A stretch of 64,000 nucleotides of DNA from Vibrio hippocampi (GTDB taxonomy: Bacteria; Pseudomonadota; Gammaproteobacteria; Enterobacterales; Vibrionaceae), in contig NZ_CAKLCM010000003.1 of NCBI RefSeq assembly GCF_921292975.1, forward strand, positions 682,001-746,000, read 5' to 3'. Shown here piece after piece: positions 54,485-62,975 of this stretch. Made by a program: the position numbers and the translations under genes. A model generated the notes under the pieces. That model did not search any database. It was not told the DNA's origin and saw only the letters and a program-made list of their open reading frames with translations. The first letter of the stretch is position 1; every line of letters starts with the position of its first letter.

Positions 54485-55894
54485 ATGGAATTGAATATCT
54501 CTTCATCTACAGAAAAAAAACGCATCGCCATTATTGGCGGTGGGGTTGCGGGTGCGACCACGGCATTGTATCTCGCCAAGCAGGGGCTTGAGGTCTCTTT
54601 GTTTGAAAAAAACAAGGAGATTATTAGTGGTCCCCCAATGTGCCATTTACACGCAGGTGGCAATCTTTATCGTGAGCTCTCACATCAGAATTGTCTCGAC
54701 CTATTAAAGCAATCCATAGACTTTGTTCGCTTTTTCCCTGAAACCATTAACCGTAGACCAACGGTGATTGCCGTACCAGCCAGCGATAATGGTGCACCTG
54801 AAAACTTGTTACCAAGATTAGAGTTGCTGCAGAAAACTTATCAAGAATTGGTCAGTTTTGACGAAAACAATCAGGTGTTGGGTCAACCACAAGACTATTA
54901 TCGAAGCTTTGACAAGGCGACGCTCGTTGAACTGGCAAGCAAAGTTGCCCCAGCAGTACCTAAAACGGTAGAAGATTGGCTGATACCTTTCGCTAAAAAC
55001 AGTGATTTAGACCGATTGAAATATCCGGTCTTTGTGGTGCAGGAATATGGTTTAAGTCTCTTTCGGGTTGCTGCCACGATCGAATTAGAAATGGCTAATC
55101 ATCCCAACCTAAACATTTACCGCGGTGCTAAGGTGTCGAGTATTGTTCGCGATCAACAAGAGTTTGTTGTCACGCAGGAGAGCACTCCAGTCCGTCGTTT
55201 TGATTTTGTCATTAACGCCTGTGGGTTCCGAACCGGTGAACTTGATGATCAACTCAATTATCCAAGGCAACGATTGGTTGAGTTTAAAGCGGCATACGTG
55301 ACGCAATGGCGCACCGATAGCAAAGAAAAATGGCCAGAAGTTATTTTCCATGGTGAACGTGGCACACCCAAAGGAATGGCACAGTTGACGCCATATCCTG
55401 ATGGTTACTATCAATTGCATGGTATGACGCAAGAAATCACCTTGTTTGAGCGCGGGCTTGTCTCTTCTAATGAGCAGAGTGCGCAACCAACCTTGCCGCA
55501 GCATCTGATCAATAAGGTTGATCATGGTTGGTCACAAGAGAGCATCGAACGCCGAGCAAACAGTGCCATTGAGCATTTGTCCCAATTCGTTCCTGAATTT
55601 TCTTCCGCGTACCCAGCGGGCAAGCCACTGTTTGGTGCTCAGCAGATACCGGGAGATGACGTGAGCTTGAGGACGGCCGATGTTACGTTTGAGGCAAATG
55701 GCTATGCGAGACTGGAGATCGTTAAGGCAACCTCATCCTTGGTCGCCGCTAAGAAGATCGCTCAGCACTGGTTTGGCTTAGAGGACCATGTGATAGAAAA
55801 AGCCAGCAATCATGGACTGAATGATATTGAAACCAAGGCAAAACAACTTGCTCAAGATAGAGGTTATCCGCAGGCGTTGGCAATTGCCTATTAA
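54485..55894 (+). CDS. FAD-dependent oxidoreductase (DAO family)
   Basis: 469 residues, soluble. FAD-binding Rossmann motif RIAIIGGGVAGATTALYLAK at the N-terminus, followed by SLFEKN and the PPMCHLHAGGNLYREL block; the C-terminal half carries an antiparallel sheet (YPRQRLVEFKAAYVTQW, MAQLTPYPDGYYQLHGMTQ) and closes with GNA-type second FAD contacts. The substrate cannot be told; the family includes amino-acid and glycerol-phosphate oxidases. ATG 54485 is chosen; upstream in-frame start at 54452 has no site. A DnaA-box-like cluster lies upstream. Confidence 0.82.
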   Translation: MELNISSSTEKKRIAIIGGGVAGATTALYLAKQGLEVSLFEKNKEIISGPPMCHLHAGGNLYRELSHQNCLDLLKQSIDFVRFFPETINRRPTVIAVPASDNGAPENLLPRLELLQKTYQELVSFDENNQVLGQPQDYYRSFDKATLVELASKVAPAVPKTVEDWLIPFAKNSDLDRLKYPVFVVQEYGLSLFRVAATIELEMANHPNLNIYRGAKVSSIVRDQQEFVVTQESTPVRRFDFVINACGFRTGELDDQLNYPRQRLVEFKAAYVTQWRTDSKEKWPEVIFHGERGTPKGMAQLTPYPDGYYQLHGMTQEITLFERGLVSSNEQSAQPTLPQHLINKVDHGWSQESIERRANSAIEHLSQFVPEFSSAYPAGKPLFGAQQIPGDDVSLRTADVTFEANGYARLEIVKATSSLVAAKKIAQHWFGLEDHVIEKASNHGLNDIETKAKQLAQDRGYPQALAIAY

Positions 55895-55915
55895 GTTGGT
55901 TGGCAATATAAGTTA

Positions 55916-55949
55916 AATAATGCTCACTTATCAAAAAATGAGCATTATT
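55916..55949. terminator. Hairpin after the FAD oxidoreductase gene
   Basis: AATAATGCTCA (55916-55926) and TGAGCATTATT (55939-55949) pair perfectly over 11 bp with a 12-nt loop. The T-tract is short. It separates this gene from the structured leader downstream. Confidence 0.65.
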
Positions 55950-55983
55950 CACATTTACAAACAATTAGTGTGAGATGATTCCG

Positions 55984-56122
55984 GTTTAAAAACCAACACT
56001 CGGGGTATTTATTGATCTAAGTCAGGACTTTTAATTTTAGGCTTTATCTTGCCGAGTGTTGTTGTTAAACTTCGCGGCAGTTAGGTTTAGTTAACTTTTT
56101 TCTATTTTTTTGGTTTTTAAAC
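55984..56122 (+). ncRNA. Candidate structured leader RNA
   Basis: Two nested long-range stems share one continuous left strand: GTTTAAAAACC (55984-55994) with GGTTTTTAAAC (56112-56122), 11 bp perfect, and AACACTCGG (55995-56003) with CCGAGTGTT (56052-56060), 9 bp perfect. Between the right-hand arms is a small stem-loop (56064-56068/56091-56095) followed by two T-tracts (56096-56101, 56105-56111), which looks like an attenuator. It ends 24 bases before a miniprotein start codon. No promoter is clear. I know no named RNA family with this arrangement. Confidence 0.5.
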
Positions 56123-56145
56123 GACTTTGACTGAGGGGATCTACC

Positions 56146-56220
56146 ATGGAGCTTGCGCTTATCTTTACTTTCGTTGTTGCAGCGATTGTTATGGTTAAAA
56201 AAGAGATGGCAGAACGCTAA
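56146..56220 (+). CDS. 24-residue single-helix membrane miniprotein
   Basis: ATG 56146 has a strong ribosome binding site (GAGGGG, 7 bases before). The product is MELALIFTFVVAAIVMVKKE plus MAER: a short acidic N-terminus, one hydrophobic helix of 15-16 residues, and a charged cytoplasmic tail. It is followed by an AACACTC/GAGTGTT hairpin and a strong terminator, so with the leader it forms a unit of about 310 bp. It is too small for the usual gene-calling cut-offs. Function unknown; small single-span proteins of this sort often modulate a larger membrane complex. Confidence 0.65.
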   Translation: MELALIFTFVVAAIVMVKKEMAER

Positions 56221-56263
56221 TCTCAACACTCTTACCTTTTTTTATACCTTTTGAGTGTTATCC

Positions 56264-56292
56264 AAAAACCGGCATTGATTGCCGGTTTTTTT
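56264..56292 (+). terminator. Rho-independent terminator after the miniprotein
   Basis: AAAAACCGGCA with TGCCGGTTTTT around TTGAT, then further T residues; 44 bp after the stop. A weaker stem AACACTC (56224-56230)/GAGTGTT (56252-56258) precedes it. Confidence 0.9.
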
Positions 56293-56366
56293 GTCTCTCA
56301 ATTTCTCCATTTTGTTGATAATTCCGCACATAAAAGCGGTTGAATTCTTAGTGACTCTTTCATTAA

Positions 56367-56438
56367 ATTAATACTAATCAACAGGTTAATTAAAGGTCGT
56401 GTCGATAAATTATTTTTATCGACACGACTAGTATTAAT
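56367..56438. repeat. Nested palindrome upstream of rimK
   Basis: Inner stem of 14 bp (56396-56409 with 56415-56428: GTCGTGTCGATAAA, loop TTATT) directly continued by an outer stem ATTAATACTA (56367-56376) with TAGTATTAAT (56429-56438); the left strand carries a 19-nt bulge. In total 24 perfect pairs. It lies 105 bp before rimK. Confidence 0.85.
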
Positions 56439-56543
56439 CGTTTTATTTCTTCGCCAGAAACTCTTAAGGTGCGCGCTCTTCGTCGGCATCTTCAGCCGGG
56501 TCTATAATCATAATTTCAAACAATCACTAAAGAGGAAACTGCC

Positions 56544-57449
56544 ATGCGTATTGCAATTCTATCTCGCGGCGAAACCCTATACTCTACGCGTCGCTTGAAG
56601 GAGGCTGGCGAAGAACGAGGTCATCAGGTCGATATTATTGATACGTTGCATTGCTATATGGATATCACCAGCAGCAATTCGACGGTACGTTATATGGGTG
56701 AAGCACTTCCAGCATACGACGCAGTTATCCCAAGAATCGGTTCTTCGATCACTTTTTATGGCACAGCAGTAGTCCGCCAGTTCGAAATGATGGGTACTTT
56801 TTGTGTCAATGAGTCGGTAGCGATCAGCCGCTCTCGTGACAAGCTTCGCTCACTACAACTGCTTTCTCGCAAAGGCATTGGTCTGCCGAGAACAGGATTT
56901 GCAAGCAAACCAGACAAAATCCAAGACTTAATTAAGAACGTCGGTGGTGCACCGTTGGTGATTAAACTCCTCGAAGGGACTCAAGGTATTGGTGTGGTAT
57001 TAGCAGAGACAAACAAAGCTGCTGAGAGTGTGATTGAAGCTTTTATGGGCTTAAAAGCGAACATCTTAGTACAGGAATTTATTGAAGAAGCGAACGGCGC
57101 GGATATCCGCTGTTTCGTTGTGGGCGGCAAAGTTATTGCTGCGATGAAGCGACAAGCGGCTGAAGGCGAATTCCGTTCCAACCTACATAGAGGTGGTACC
57201 GCGCAGTTAGTCAAATTGTCTAAAGAAGAACGATTGACCGCTGTCAACGCAGCCAAAGCAATGGGCTTGAACCTATGCGGTGTGGACATTTTACAATCTA
57301 AAAATGGTCCTGTGGTCATGGAAGTGAATTCCTCGCCAGGTCTTGAAGGGATTGAAAGCGCAACTGGTAAAGATGTGGCGGGATTGATTTTTGAGTTTAT
57401 CGAAAAAAACGCGAAACCCAACAATAACAAAACGAAAGGACGTGGATAA
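56544..57449 (+). CDS. rimK: Ribosomal protein S6 modification enzyme RimK
   Basis: 301 residues, standard length. ATP-grasp ligase that adds glutamate residues to the C-terminus of ribosomal protein S6. [18 protein letters not shown] start, then [17 protein letters not shown] nucleotide-binding lid, [38 protein letters not shown] and [26 protein letters not shown] with Mg ligands. Ribosome binding site AGAGGAAA. First gene of an operon with an aspartoacylase-like protein and a RimB-type protease, spaced 3 and 4 bp. Confidence 0.97.
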   Translation: MRIAILSRGETLYSTRRLKEAGEERGHQVDIIDTLHCYMDITSSNSTVRYMGEALPAYDAVIPRIGSSITFYGTAVVRQFEMMGTFCVNESVAISRSRDKLRSLQLLSRKGIGLPRTGFASKPDKIQDLIKNVGGAPLVIKLLEGTQGIGVVLAETNKAAESVIEAFMGLKANILVQEFIEEANGADIRCFVVGGKVIAAMKRQAAEGEFRSNLHRGGTAQLVKLSKEERLTAVNAAKAMGLNLCGVDILQSKNGPVVMEVNSSPGLEGIESATGKDVAGLIFEFIEKNAKPNNNKTKGRG

Positions 57450-57452
57450 TAA

Positions 57453-58472
57453 ATGAAAGACATATTGACTATTGGTGGTGTTGAACTGCAACCAGGGACG
57501 AAAACAGAGATTAATATTCCTGTTGCTAAGTTGTATACCGACGCCGAAGTATCGATACCAGTACAAGTCATTCGAGCCAAAAAGCCGGGACCGGTTGTAT
57601 TCGTCAGTGCCGCCGTGCATGGCGATGAACTGAATGGTATTGAAATCATCAGCCGCGTGATTGCTGAAAACCTTAAACTGCAAAATGGTAGTTTGATTTT
57701 GGTGCCGATGGTTAACGTATACGGTGTATTGAACCAGAGCCGTTACATGCCTGATAGACGAGATTTAAACCGTAGCTTCCCGGGCTCAAAAAAAGGCTCG
57801 TTGGCTGGTCGTTTAGCGCATACGTTTTTAGAGTCTGTCGTTGCCCATTGTGATTACGGGATTGATTTACATACTGGTGCGATTCATCGCTCGAATTTGC
57901 CACAAATCCGAGCTAACTTGGATGATGAACAAACCAAAGCTCTTGCTGAAGCCTTTGGCGTGCCGGTGTTGCTTAATGCCAATATCCGCGATGGTTCACT
58001 ACGTGAAGCGGCGGTAAACCACGGTGCGCGCGTGTTGCTTTATGAAGCAGGAGAAGCGTTACGTTTTGATGAACTATCCATTCAAGCGGGCGTAAAAGGG
58101 GTTATTCGTGTGCTTAAAGCACTCGGTATGGTGAAGAAGCGTATCAGCAACGCAAAAACTGAACCGTTCATTGCAAACCGCAGCGATTGGACTCGTGCCG
58201 GTGCGAGCGGATTTGTTAAAGAATACGTTGCTCTGGGTGCCATGGTCGAAAAAGGAGAAGTCCTTGCCGATATTAATGGTCCATTGGGCAACAATATTGA
58301 TCAAGTGGTATCGCCGAGAGCTGGTATCATTATTGGTAAACAAAACATCCCTCTAGTACAAGAAGGTGAGGCGATGTATCACATTGCATATTTTGGCGAT
58401 AGTGCGGAAGAAGTATTGGAGCATATCGAGATTATGCAAGAGTCTATCGTTCCCGTAGAGCCGAATATGTAA
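57453..58472 (+). CDS. Succinylglutamate desuccinylase/aspartoacylase family protein
   Basis: 339 residues. M14-like zinc hydrolase: H56 and E59 in AAVHGDELNGIE, NRSFPGSKKGSLAGRLAH substrate-binding block, and the third metal ligand in GIDLHTGAIHRSN. A C-terminal biotinyl-lipoyl-like beta segment (about 255-330: GFVKEYVALGAMVEKGEVLADI) is typical of this subgroup. It lies between rimK and the RimB-like gene, so a substrate carrying a terminal glutamate or acylated amino acid is a fair inference. Starts 3 bp after the rimK stop. Confidence 0.9.
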   Translation: MKDILTIGGVELQPGTKTEINIPVAKLYTDAEVSIPVQVIRAKKPGPVVFVSAAVHGDELNGIEIISRVIAENLKLQNGSLILVPMVNVYGVLNQSRYMPDRRDLNRSFPGSKKGSLAGRLAHTFLESVVAHCDYGIDLHTGAIHRSNLPQIRANLDDEQTKALAEAFGVPVLLNANIRDGSLREAAVNHGARVLLYEAGEALRFDELSIQAGVKGVIRVLKALGMVKKRISNAKTEPFIANRSDWTRAGASGFVKEYVALGAMVEKGEVLADINGPLGNNIDQVVSPRAGIIIGKQNIPLVQEGEAMYHIAYFGDSAEEVLEHIEIMQESIVPVEPNM

Positions 58473-58476
58473 CATT

Positions 58477-58917
58477 ATGCCAAAATTTATTGAAGATAAA
58501 ATGATCATAGGTAACCTCGAACTGTGCAGCTTGCCTGAGTTGGGGATACACGATCTTGAAGTGCGCATTGACACTGGAGCGAAGACCTCTTCGCTTCATG
58601 TTGATAACTTACAACGCTTTAGACGTGACGGTAAAGTGTATGTGCAGTACGACCTACACCCAGATATTTACCACCTAGAGCAGGTCGTTCATTGCGAATC
58701 TTTAGTTCACGATTCTCGTCGAATTAAGTCATCGAACGGCGATTCTGAGCAGCGTTGCGTTATCCAAACCTTGTTCCGTTTGGGTGATAAAGAGTGGCCG
58801 ATTGAGATCACGCTCAGTAACCGACAGGATATGACCTATATGATGTTGTTGGGACGTGAGGCAATGATCAATCGGGTGTTTGTTGATCCGAGCCGAACTT
58901 TTATTGTCGATAATTAA
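58477..58917 (+). CDS. rimB: RimB-type retropepsin-like protease (DUF785)
   Basis: 146 residues. The retropepsin-like motif IDTGAKTSSLHVD (catalytic D32) opens the domain, with SSNGDSEQRCVIQTLFRLG and MTYMMLLGREAM following, as in RimB/'ATP-dependent zinc protease' family proteins. In Pseudomonas RimB works with RimK to control S6 glutamylation. It starts 4 bp after the preceding stop and ends at a terminator, so the operon is three genes. Confidence 0.88.
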   Translation: MPKFIEDKMIIGNLELCSLPELGIHDLEVRIDTGAKTSSLHVDNLQRFRRDGKVYVQYDLHPDIYHLEQVVHCESLVHDSRRIKSSNGDSEQRCVIQTLFRLGDKEWPIEITLSNRQDMTYMMLLGREAMINRVFVDPSRTFIVDN

Positions 58918-58927
58918 TAGCACCGAT

Positions 58928-58952
58928 AAAGGGGACATTTGTCCCCTTTGTT
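58928..58952 (+). terminator. Terminator of the rimK operon
   Basis: AAAGGGGACA and TGTCCCCTTT-type arms with a short loop, followed by GTTATT, about 10 bp after the last stop. Confidence 0.85.
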
Positions 58953-59079
58953 ATTAATTGTGAATACCGTTTATGAATACGGCTTATGCTTGTGGTCTAG
59001 GCGTACTGTTTATGCTCTAGGTGTATTGCTTGTGCCAGCAAGTTACCGCCTTTATTGCGTAAAAAGCACAAAAAAGCGG

Positions 59080-59109
59080 TAAAAAAAAGTAGAGCATTAA
59101 GCTCTACTT
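59080..59109 (-). terminator. Terminator of maoP
   Basis: AAGTAGAGC (59087-59095) with GCTCTACTT (59101-59109), loop ATTAA, and on the minus strand a run of eight T. Ends 37 bp after the maoP stop. Confidence 0.92.
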
Positions 59110-59145
59110 GGTCATAGCATTTAGGAGGGAAGATCACAACTTTGG

Positions 59146-59517
59146 TTATGCCGGCTCTAAGACGTCATCGTTCTCAGCATCGTATTCATAGTCCTTGGTC
59201 GGGTTATCATAGAACTTTGATTTACTGTTTAGTGTGTGGAACGCTTTTCGTCCGCGAGCTAAGCGAATGTACTTGAGCCAAGTATGTTCCAATTTGGATT
59301 TCGCTTTACTTGGGTTAAGCAATACTTTTGTGAAGTGTTTCTCCTCCGCGTTTTCAGGAGCAATTTGTCCACACTCAAGTGCGAGCATTGTCTCTCCAAA
59401 CGTGGTTAAGATGTTTTCTTCTACAAGCGTAAAATCACCAGATTTAGCAAAACCACGAGGAAACTTGTTAGCATCGTAAAAACGCTTTTTTCCGTGGCGA
59501 AATAGAGTTTCAGTCAT
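59146..59517 (-). CDS. maoP: Macrodomain Ori protein MaoP (DUF413)
   Basis: 123 residues. RHGKKRFYDANKFPRGFAKSGDFT start, ALECGQIAPENAEEKHF and SKLEHTWLKYIRLARGRKAF blocks match DUF413/MaoP. In E. coli MaoP acts with the 17-bp site maoS to restrict long-range DNA mobility in the Ori macrodomain. It is divergent from hdfR, the same order as in E. coli, which supports both assignments. The acidic C-terminal tail (EYDAENDDV) is variable. Confidence 0.92.
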   Translation of the reverse strand: MTETLFRHGKKRFYDANKFPRGFAKSGDFTLVEENILTTFGETMLALECGQIAPENAEEKHFTKVLLNPSKAKSKLEHTWLKYIRLARGRKAFHTLNSKSKFYDNPTKDYEYDAENDDVLEPA

Positions 59518-59849
59518 AGAGACCTCAAAGCAAATAGGTAGTAAAACCGAGACACGTCATAGTACAAGAGCTAAACTAAGGATCAGAAAGCAAACTCACG
59601 TACCCAACATGAATCCCGTGTTGGTTCGATGGTGAAAATAGAGCTAAACTCATTGAAAATACAACGAATTGTTTTTATTGATACTACAAATCTTCTTTAT
59701 CCATAGGCATCGTTAAATATGTCAAAATATCGTACCCAAATGACCTGTAAATTTTTCATCTTTAGGTCGTTGGGTTGAGCTCAAGATGCCGTTAATATAA
59801 TCAGCGCACGCATTCGTAACACGAAGTGCGCTTCTAATGAGAATCCAGT
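59518..59849. other. 332-bp maoP-hdfR intergenic region
   Basis: Divergent promoter region. An imperfect inverted repeat CCAACATG/CGTGTTGG lies at 59604-59624. By analogy with E. coli, a maoS site could be here, but I cannot identify its sequence. Confidence 0.45.
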
Positions 59850-60743
59850 ATGGACGTAAAAGTTTTTCAAACATTTCTAGAAGTTGCGAAAGAAAAGCAC
59901 TTTGGTCGCGCATCGGAGAATCTTTATATCACCCAGGCCGCCGTGAGTGCGCGCATCAAGCAACTTGAAGAGTATTTTGATACTCAACTATTTGCCCGTC
60001 ATCGCAATAATATCCAGCTAACCTCAGCAGGTGAACGTTTAGTCAGTTATGCCGAAACCATGGTATCGACCCTAAAGCAGGCCACGTTTGATCTTTCTCT
60101 TGAGAGCAACAAAGCTCAACAGCTGACGTTAGGTGGCACACCAAACATTTGGGATGCGTACTTACAGAACTTTTTAAGCCAAGTGACGGGAACATTGAGT
60201 GGCTATGGTTTTGTCGCTGAATCGTTGAGCCGTGAACAGCTCAACAGAAAGCTTCTTGATCGAACCTTAGATGTTGCGCTGTCGTTTGACCCATTCAAAG
60301 TCGATGAATTTTCCTGTAATCAAATTGGTGAGTTATCTTTGGTATTGGTGTCGACCGATATCAGGAAGCTCGCTAACGCCTTTGATGATAAATATGTGTA
60401 CGTGGAGTGGGGAACCCAGTTTAGTTTTGAACATGCGCAAAGGCACGCCAATATACCAGCACCTTATTTACGCACCTCAACAGGGCGTATTGCTTTAGAT
60501 TTCATTCTCGAGAAAGGCGGATGTGCCTATCTACCGAATGCACTGGTAATGCCGCTCCTAGAGTCTGGTCAACTCCACAAGGTGAAAGGCGCGGAAGCAT
60601 GGATCCGTCCCCTTTATATGAGTTATCGTAAAAATAGCACCTCATTAGAAGCGATCCATCAGATCGAAGCACTCGCGAATGAAGTCGCGCCGACTTCACC
60701 GTATCTAGTGCAACAAGCGGGTGATATGCCACCGATTAAATAG
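59850..60743 (+). CDS. hdfR: LysR-type regulator HdfR
   Basis: 297 residues. Winged-helix at about 1-62 (FLEVAKEKHFGRASENLYIT, AAVSARIKQLEEYF), then effector domain with GTPNIWDAYLQNFL. The sequence and divergent position next to maoP match HdfR, an H-NS-dependent repressor of flhDC in E. coli; in Vibrio, flhDC is absent, so its targets must differ. Ends 15 bp before the convergent LuxR-type gene. Confidence 0.92.
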   Translation: MDVKVFQTFLEVAKEKHFGRASENLYITQAAVSARIKQLEEYFDTQLFARHRNNIQLTSAGERLVSYAETMVSTLKQATFDLSLESNKAQQLTLGGTPNIWDAYLQNFLSQVTGTLSGYGFVAESLSREQLNRKLLDRTLDVALSFDPFKVDEFSCNQIGELSLVLVSTDIRKLANAFDDKYVYVEWGTQFSFEHAQRHANIPAPYLRTSTGRIALDFILEKGGCAYLPNALVMPLLESGQLHKVKGAEAWIRPLYMSYRKNSTSLEAIHQIEALANEVAPTSPYLVQQAGDMPPIK

Positions 60744-60758
60744 TCGTCAGTCTAATGG

Positions 60759-61505
60759 TTACGCTTTCACTGTGACAGTTGACTGAGTTAGTGGCTTAAA
60801 ACGAGCATGCTCGGTAAGCCACTGACTATAGCCATATCTTGATATGAGTTGATTTTGGCTATTGCAGTCTGTTTTATGCAATATACTCTTGATCTGAGTT
60901 CTCACAGTTTCTTTTGATACCTGTCTTATTTGTGCAATCTGTGAGCCGGTACAACCGCTAATTAAAAGCTGAAATACCGCTAACTCGGATGCGGTAAGCA
61001 AGGAATCGGTGATAAAATTGCTATCATTTATAAGGTCCCACTGCTTAATAAGGTGATGGTGGGAGGCACTAAAGTTTGCCCATGCTATCACTAACTCGAT
61101 ATGGGCTTGAAGTTGCTTGTGCTCTTTTGCATTGAGTTTACTGTCGCTTGAGAAGATAAAATGGGCTCGATACTGATGCACGATACGCTTGGTGATTTTA
61201 TACTGATAATGCGTTAGCCCGGTCCCGAGGTTAACGTCACAACACTCGCTCAATGTCTCTTTTGCAACCGCTTCAAAGTTATCAGGTATCGTCGCTAGTA
61301 AATTGCTGCTTTGATTAAATGAGACCCTCTCACCATGATCGTGTCTTAGATCTTCACATCCTGTCAGGCAATACTTTTTATCCGCACTCTCAATAACAAA
61401 CTGTACGTGGCTAATTCCAAGATCAGACAATGAGTGACGAAATTGTTTTTCTACCAGCGGGGGAGGTAGAAACGGGGCTGTGGATAATTCTCGACTCTCA
61501 GTCAT
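60759..61505 (-). CDS. LuxR-family (GerE helix-turn-helix) regulator
   Basis: 248 residues. C-terminal helix-turn-helix at about 178-235: LTASELAVFQLLISGCTGSQ, IAQIRQVSKETVRTQIKSIL. The N-terminal region is not an autoinducer-binding or receiver domain I recognise; it contains several Cys and His (CLTGCEDLRHDHGE, ECCDVN) that may bind a metal or respond to redox. The usual GerE 'LT.RE' start is LTASE. No cognate synthase is nearby. Confidence 0.85.
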   Translation of the reverse strand: MTESRELSTAPFLPPPLVEKQFRHSLSDLGISHVQFVIESADKKYCLTGCEDLRHDHGERVSFNQSSNLLATIPDNFEAVAKETLSECCDVNLGTGLTHYQYKITKRIVHQYRAHFIFSSDSKLNAKEHKQLQAHIELVIAWANFSASHHHLIKQWDLINDSNFITDSLLTASELAVFQLLISGCTGSQIAQIRQVSKETVRTQIKSILHKTDCNSQNQLISRYGYSQWLTEHARFKPLTQSTVTVKA

Positions 61506-61960
61506 AAGTAAAGCATCTTCTTATTTTGGTAATGGATTCAGTAATAAAGGCAGGATCACTAGAACGTGGCTTTCACTTTGTAACTGTTTTACTTTGTGCT
61601 AATAAGTTGAAATGATAAGGATTAACGATAACTTACCACATCACCCAAACGGGTTATAAAGCTAACTTGCCTATATAAAATAGCGAAAAAGGTATCAATT
61701 AGGCGTAAATCTTAATGTAACAGCGAACGGATAGTGAGCTAAGTTTACTTATAACTGCTATTAGCGCTTAAATTTGTCAAATAAATATTGATGATTTATT
61801 AAGCGCGTTAGGTTGGAAGGATAGGGGATTTTAGTTAGGTGCTTATAAGTCACCCACTTAACTGTAAAATCTTCTAAAAAGCAGGGTAAATTAGGATTAT
61901 TTAGCGAGATTAGGTTATAAATCGTCTCAATTATTATAAATAGTCAGCATTGATCACCTT
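61506..61960. other. 455-bp A+T-rich divergent spacer
   Basis: Between two divergent regulators. Several A+T-rich promoter-like stretches (TATAAAAT at about 61673) but no defined repeat or gene. High A+T and curvature-prone A-tracts suggest H-NS-type binding, an inference. Confidence 0.4.
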
Positions 61961-62875
61961 ATGAAGCACTCAGACTTTAGCTTGATTCCTACGTTCGTCG
62001 CCATCGTTGAAGAACGGAGTTACTCAGGCGCGGCTAAACGTCTTGGCATTAGCCAATCGGCGATTAGTCAAAGCGTCGCTAAATTGAAGATTTTGTTCAA
62101 CGATAATCTTTTCATTCGAGAGAGCCATGGTATAAAACCCACACAATTTGCGCTTAATATCTATCCGGAATTATCCGCTGCGATTAATGCCATAAAATTG
62201 ACCACCCCTGAGCATAATAAGTTTGAACCTCATACCAATAGTAAACAGTTTATTATTTCTTCTTTAAGTGTATTTGGTGGCGAAATATTGCCCAAACTGT
62301 CTGCAGCGATACGTCAGCAAGCGCCCAATGTGTCAGTTAAAACGGAAGTTCGAGTCGATGACTCATCATTAATAGAGAACCTCCGTTCTCAGAAGTATGA
62401 CTTACTGCTTGATGTCGATTACGGTCAACACCATCAACTCTGTGCGACCACAGTGATGGAAGAAGAGTTGTGTGTTGTTTGTTGTAATGATCACCCGCGA
62501 CTTACTGGCAACACCATTAATGAACAGCAGTTTTTGCAAGAAAAGCATGTCGCGCATGTCAGTCCTAATCAGGAACAGGCATATTTGCTAGGTAAAGGAC
62601 TCAATGCCGACAGTATTTTGAGAGAAAGAAGCATATTTTGGTATGCGAGTAACCTTTACGAGATGTTACCTATTATTGAACAAGGTGAATATATCGCCAT
62701 ATTTCCAGTCAAACTCGCGCAGCGGTATATAAAATACTCACAAATCAAAATGCTTCGCAGCGATCTGTTTAAAGATAAATTGAATGTATCGATGTTCTGG
62801 CACGCGACCAGAAATAATGATGCCGCTCATAAATGGTTTCGAGAACAAGTCGCAAGCGTAATGAAAAACCACTAA
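61961..62875 (+). CDS. LysR-type regulator, LeuO/NodD-like
   Basis: 304 residues. N-terminal helix-turn-helix (about 7-65: FVAIVEERSYSGAAKRLGIS, SAISQSVAKLKILFNDNLF) and effector domain. The N-terminus (HSDFSLIPTFVAIVEERSYS) and the long linker with KPTQFALNIYPEL resemble the LeuO/YidZ branch. The gene next to it downstream, on the same strand 100 bp away, is the beta-helix protein. ATG 61961 lacks a strong ribosome binding site (CACCTT). Confidence 0.88.
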   Translation: MKHSDFSLIPTFVAIVEERSYSGAAKRLGISQSAISQSVAKLKILFNDNLFIRESHGIKPTQFALNIYPELSAAINAIKLTTPEHNKFEPHTNSKQFIISSLSVFGGEILPKLSAAIRQQAPNVSVKTEVRVDDSSLIENLRSQKYDLLLDVDYGQHHQLCATTVMEEELCVVCCNDHPRLTGNTINEQQFLQEKHVAHVSPNQEQAYLLGKGLNADSILRERSIFWYASNLYEMLPIIEQGEYIAIFPVKLAQRYIKYSQIKMLRSDLFKDKLNVSMFWHATRNNDAAHKWFREQVASVMKNH

Positions 62876-62975
62876 ACCAATGATTTATATTGATGCATCC
62901 CCCTAATGGGTGATGCGTCGCTAAAATAGATTTTGTAACTTAATTTGCAGTGTTTTTATCAAAATAGTTATCAAT

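Larger units (their letters stand above)
56221..56543. other. 323-bp spacer between miniprotein and rimK
   Basis: Holds the miniprotein terminator, the nested palindrome, and a TATAAT (56503-56508) that could be the rimK -10; a matching -35 is poor (TTCGTC at about 56479-56484). Confidence 0.5.
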
